A stretch of 13,777 nt of DNA from Candidatus Saccharimonadota bacterium (GTDB taxonomy: Bacteria; Patescibacteriota; Saccharimonadia; Saccharimonadales; Saccharimonadaceae): the NCBI GenBank assembly GCA_905373345.1, contig CAJPSU010000009.1:1-13777 (forward strand). Reading direction: 5' to 3'. Position 1 is the stretch's first letter. Each line of letters opens with the position of its first letter. This document shows positions 13,269 through 13,777 of the stretch, one piece after another. A program made the position numbers and the translations under genes. Below the pieces are notes generated by a model that saw only the letters and a program-made list of their open reading frames with translations, made no database searches and was not told where the DNA came from.

Positions 13269-13346
13269 CGCGGGGTGGAGCAGCCTGGTCAGCTCGGTTG
13301 GCTCATAACCAACAGGTCGCTGGTTCAAATCCAGCCCCCGCTACCA
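13269..13346 (+). tRNA. Initiator tRNA-fMet(CAU)
   Basis: A 78-nt cloverleaf with encoded CCA. Initiator traits: position 1 is C and position 72 is T, so the first acceptor pair is mismatched as in formylated initiators (E. coli has C-A). The D-stem GAGC/GCTC has A11-T24, and the D-loop starts AGCCTGG. The anticodon loop is CTCATAA. The anticodon stem GTTGG/CCAAC keeps only two of the usual three G-C pairs next to the loop; position 29-41 is T-A. The T-arm GCTGG-TTCAAAT-CCAGC is identical to that of the elongator at 12654. Confidence 0.93.
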
Positions 13347-13380
13347 AAAAAGGCGTTTCAGACTCTGAAAGGTCTTTTTT
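13346..13380 (+). terminator. Terminator of initiator tRNA
   Basis: A long hairpin: A6 plus GGCGTTTCAG (13346-13361) pairs with CTGAAAGGTC plus T6 (13365-13380) around the loop ACT, with one G-G mismatch and one G-T pair. The T6 run gives the termination signal; the hairpin begins at the last base of CCA. Confidence 0.7.
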
Positions 13381-13457
13381 GTTTGGAGTTTTTACATAGT
13401 ATCCAAAACGTGATGCGGATTTGTTGTATACACTCTTTAGAGTGCTGTAGCAAATAG

Positions 13458-13777
13458 CTAGCTGGTCGCTAATTTACTCGCAGCAACACGTACAACTTCG
13501 CTCCAGCTAAGAAATGCGTGCTGCGTGTCGGCAATATCGCGCGCGGATAATCCGAGCCGAACAGCAAGAGCGAGCTCGTGGATAACTTCGCCCGCATCGG
13601 GTGCGACGACGGTGGCGCCCAAGATAGTACCTTTCTTGTCGGCAATAATTTTGGCGAATCCATCGCGGAAATCGCTGGTATTAGCACGCGCGACGATGGT
13701 GAGCGGCGCCAAAGCTTTATTGACTTTCAGGTCGCGCTTGATGCAGTCGTCCTCGGTCAGCCCGACTGATGCGACGC
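13458..13777 (-). CDS. Flavin disulfide-reductase family protein, C-terminal part (runs off window)
   Basis: Only the last 106 codons lie inside the window; the frame is open to base 13777 and the start is beyond it. It is the dimerisation domain of the pyridine-nucleotide disulfide oxidoreductase family (dihydrolipoamide dehydrogenase, mercuric reductase and relatives). Seen in order: VASVGLTEDD, GFAKIIADKKGTILGATVV, AGEVIHELALAVRLGL, then DTQHAFLSWSEVVRVAA. Lipoamide dehydrogenases have HxHPTxSE at this last site. Here the catalytic His position is Phe and the Pro is Leu, closer to the FPYLTMVE end of mercuric reductases. The enzyme may thus use an unusual substrate; the redox CxxxxC motif lies outside the window. 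Confidence 0.88.
   Translation of the reverse strand, partial: VASVGLTEDDCIKRDLKVNKALAPLTIVARANTSDFRDGFAKIIADKKGTILGATVVAPDAGEVIHELALAVRLGLSARDIADTQHAFLSWSEVVRVAASKLATS

Noticed and set aside
13431..13444. Hairpin CACTCT-TT-AGAGTG near the end of the oxidoreductase gene
   Set aside because: Loop of two bases and no T-run on the minus strand, so not supported as its terminator.
13275..13457. Open frame starting inside the initiator tRNA
   Set aside because: Translates the tRNA and its terminator; not a plausible protein.

Overview
The window looks like a piece of a small-genome bacterium, most likely a Saccharibacteria (TM7) / CPR-type epibiont. This is an inference from gene content, not a search result. 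Supporting signs are a non-discriminating-type AspRS, a MutY-like glycosylase without cysteines, a 77-aa lysine-rich protein of a type I associate with CPR genomes, many short unrecognised proteins, 4-base ATGA overlaps inside an operon, and several genes whose -10 box sits only 6-9 bases before the start codon. TGA works as a stop codon here, so the recoded CPR lineages are unlikely. No transposon, integrase, phage gene or CRISPR array is visible.

Layout. Bases 1-383 are non-coding, with a 32-bp perfect palindrome, purine-rich GTAAGR repeats and two mutually exclusive hairpins. aspS (384-2177) and a MutY-like glycosylase (2218-2973) follow. A promoter at 2992 starts a compact plus-strand operon: an exported helical protein, a single-pass membrane protein, trmB, a NUDIX hydrolase and a MazG-type pyrophosphohydrolase. 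murC lies convergent on the minus strand (5619-6920). Its promoter is divergent from that of a two-TM membrane protein (6988-7614). A minus-strand HExxH metallopeptidase (7718-8710) with its own promoter and terminator comes next, then two small plus-strand genes (77 aa and 161 aa), each followed by a terminator.

The most unusual region is 9800-11815. A 578-aa protein carries a Cys-His-Asp arrangement like transglutaminase/papain-fold enzymes. Right behind it is a 56-aa basic, Ala-rich ORF with the best promoter in the window (TTGACG-N17-TATAGT), an extended Shine-Dalgarno sequence, different codon use and a large terminal hairpin. After an AT-rich gap come a hydrophilic unknown gene (12011-12625), elongator tRNA-Met(CAU) on the minus strand, an FtsB/DivIC-like division gene, initiator tRNA-fMet on the plus strand with a terminator, and the C-terminal end of a flavin disulfide-reductase-family gene that runs off the window.

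How the genes fit together: several serve translation (aspS, trmB, two Met tRNAs), nucleotide-pool or DNA hygiene (MutY-like, NUDIX, MazG) and envelope growth or division (murC, FtsB-like). The unrecognised exported or membrane proteins and the transglutaminase-like/56-aa pair are the lineage-specific part.
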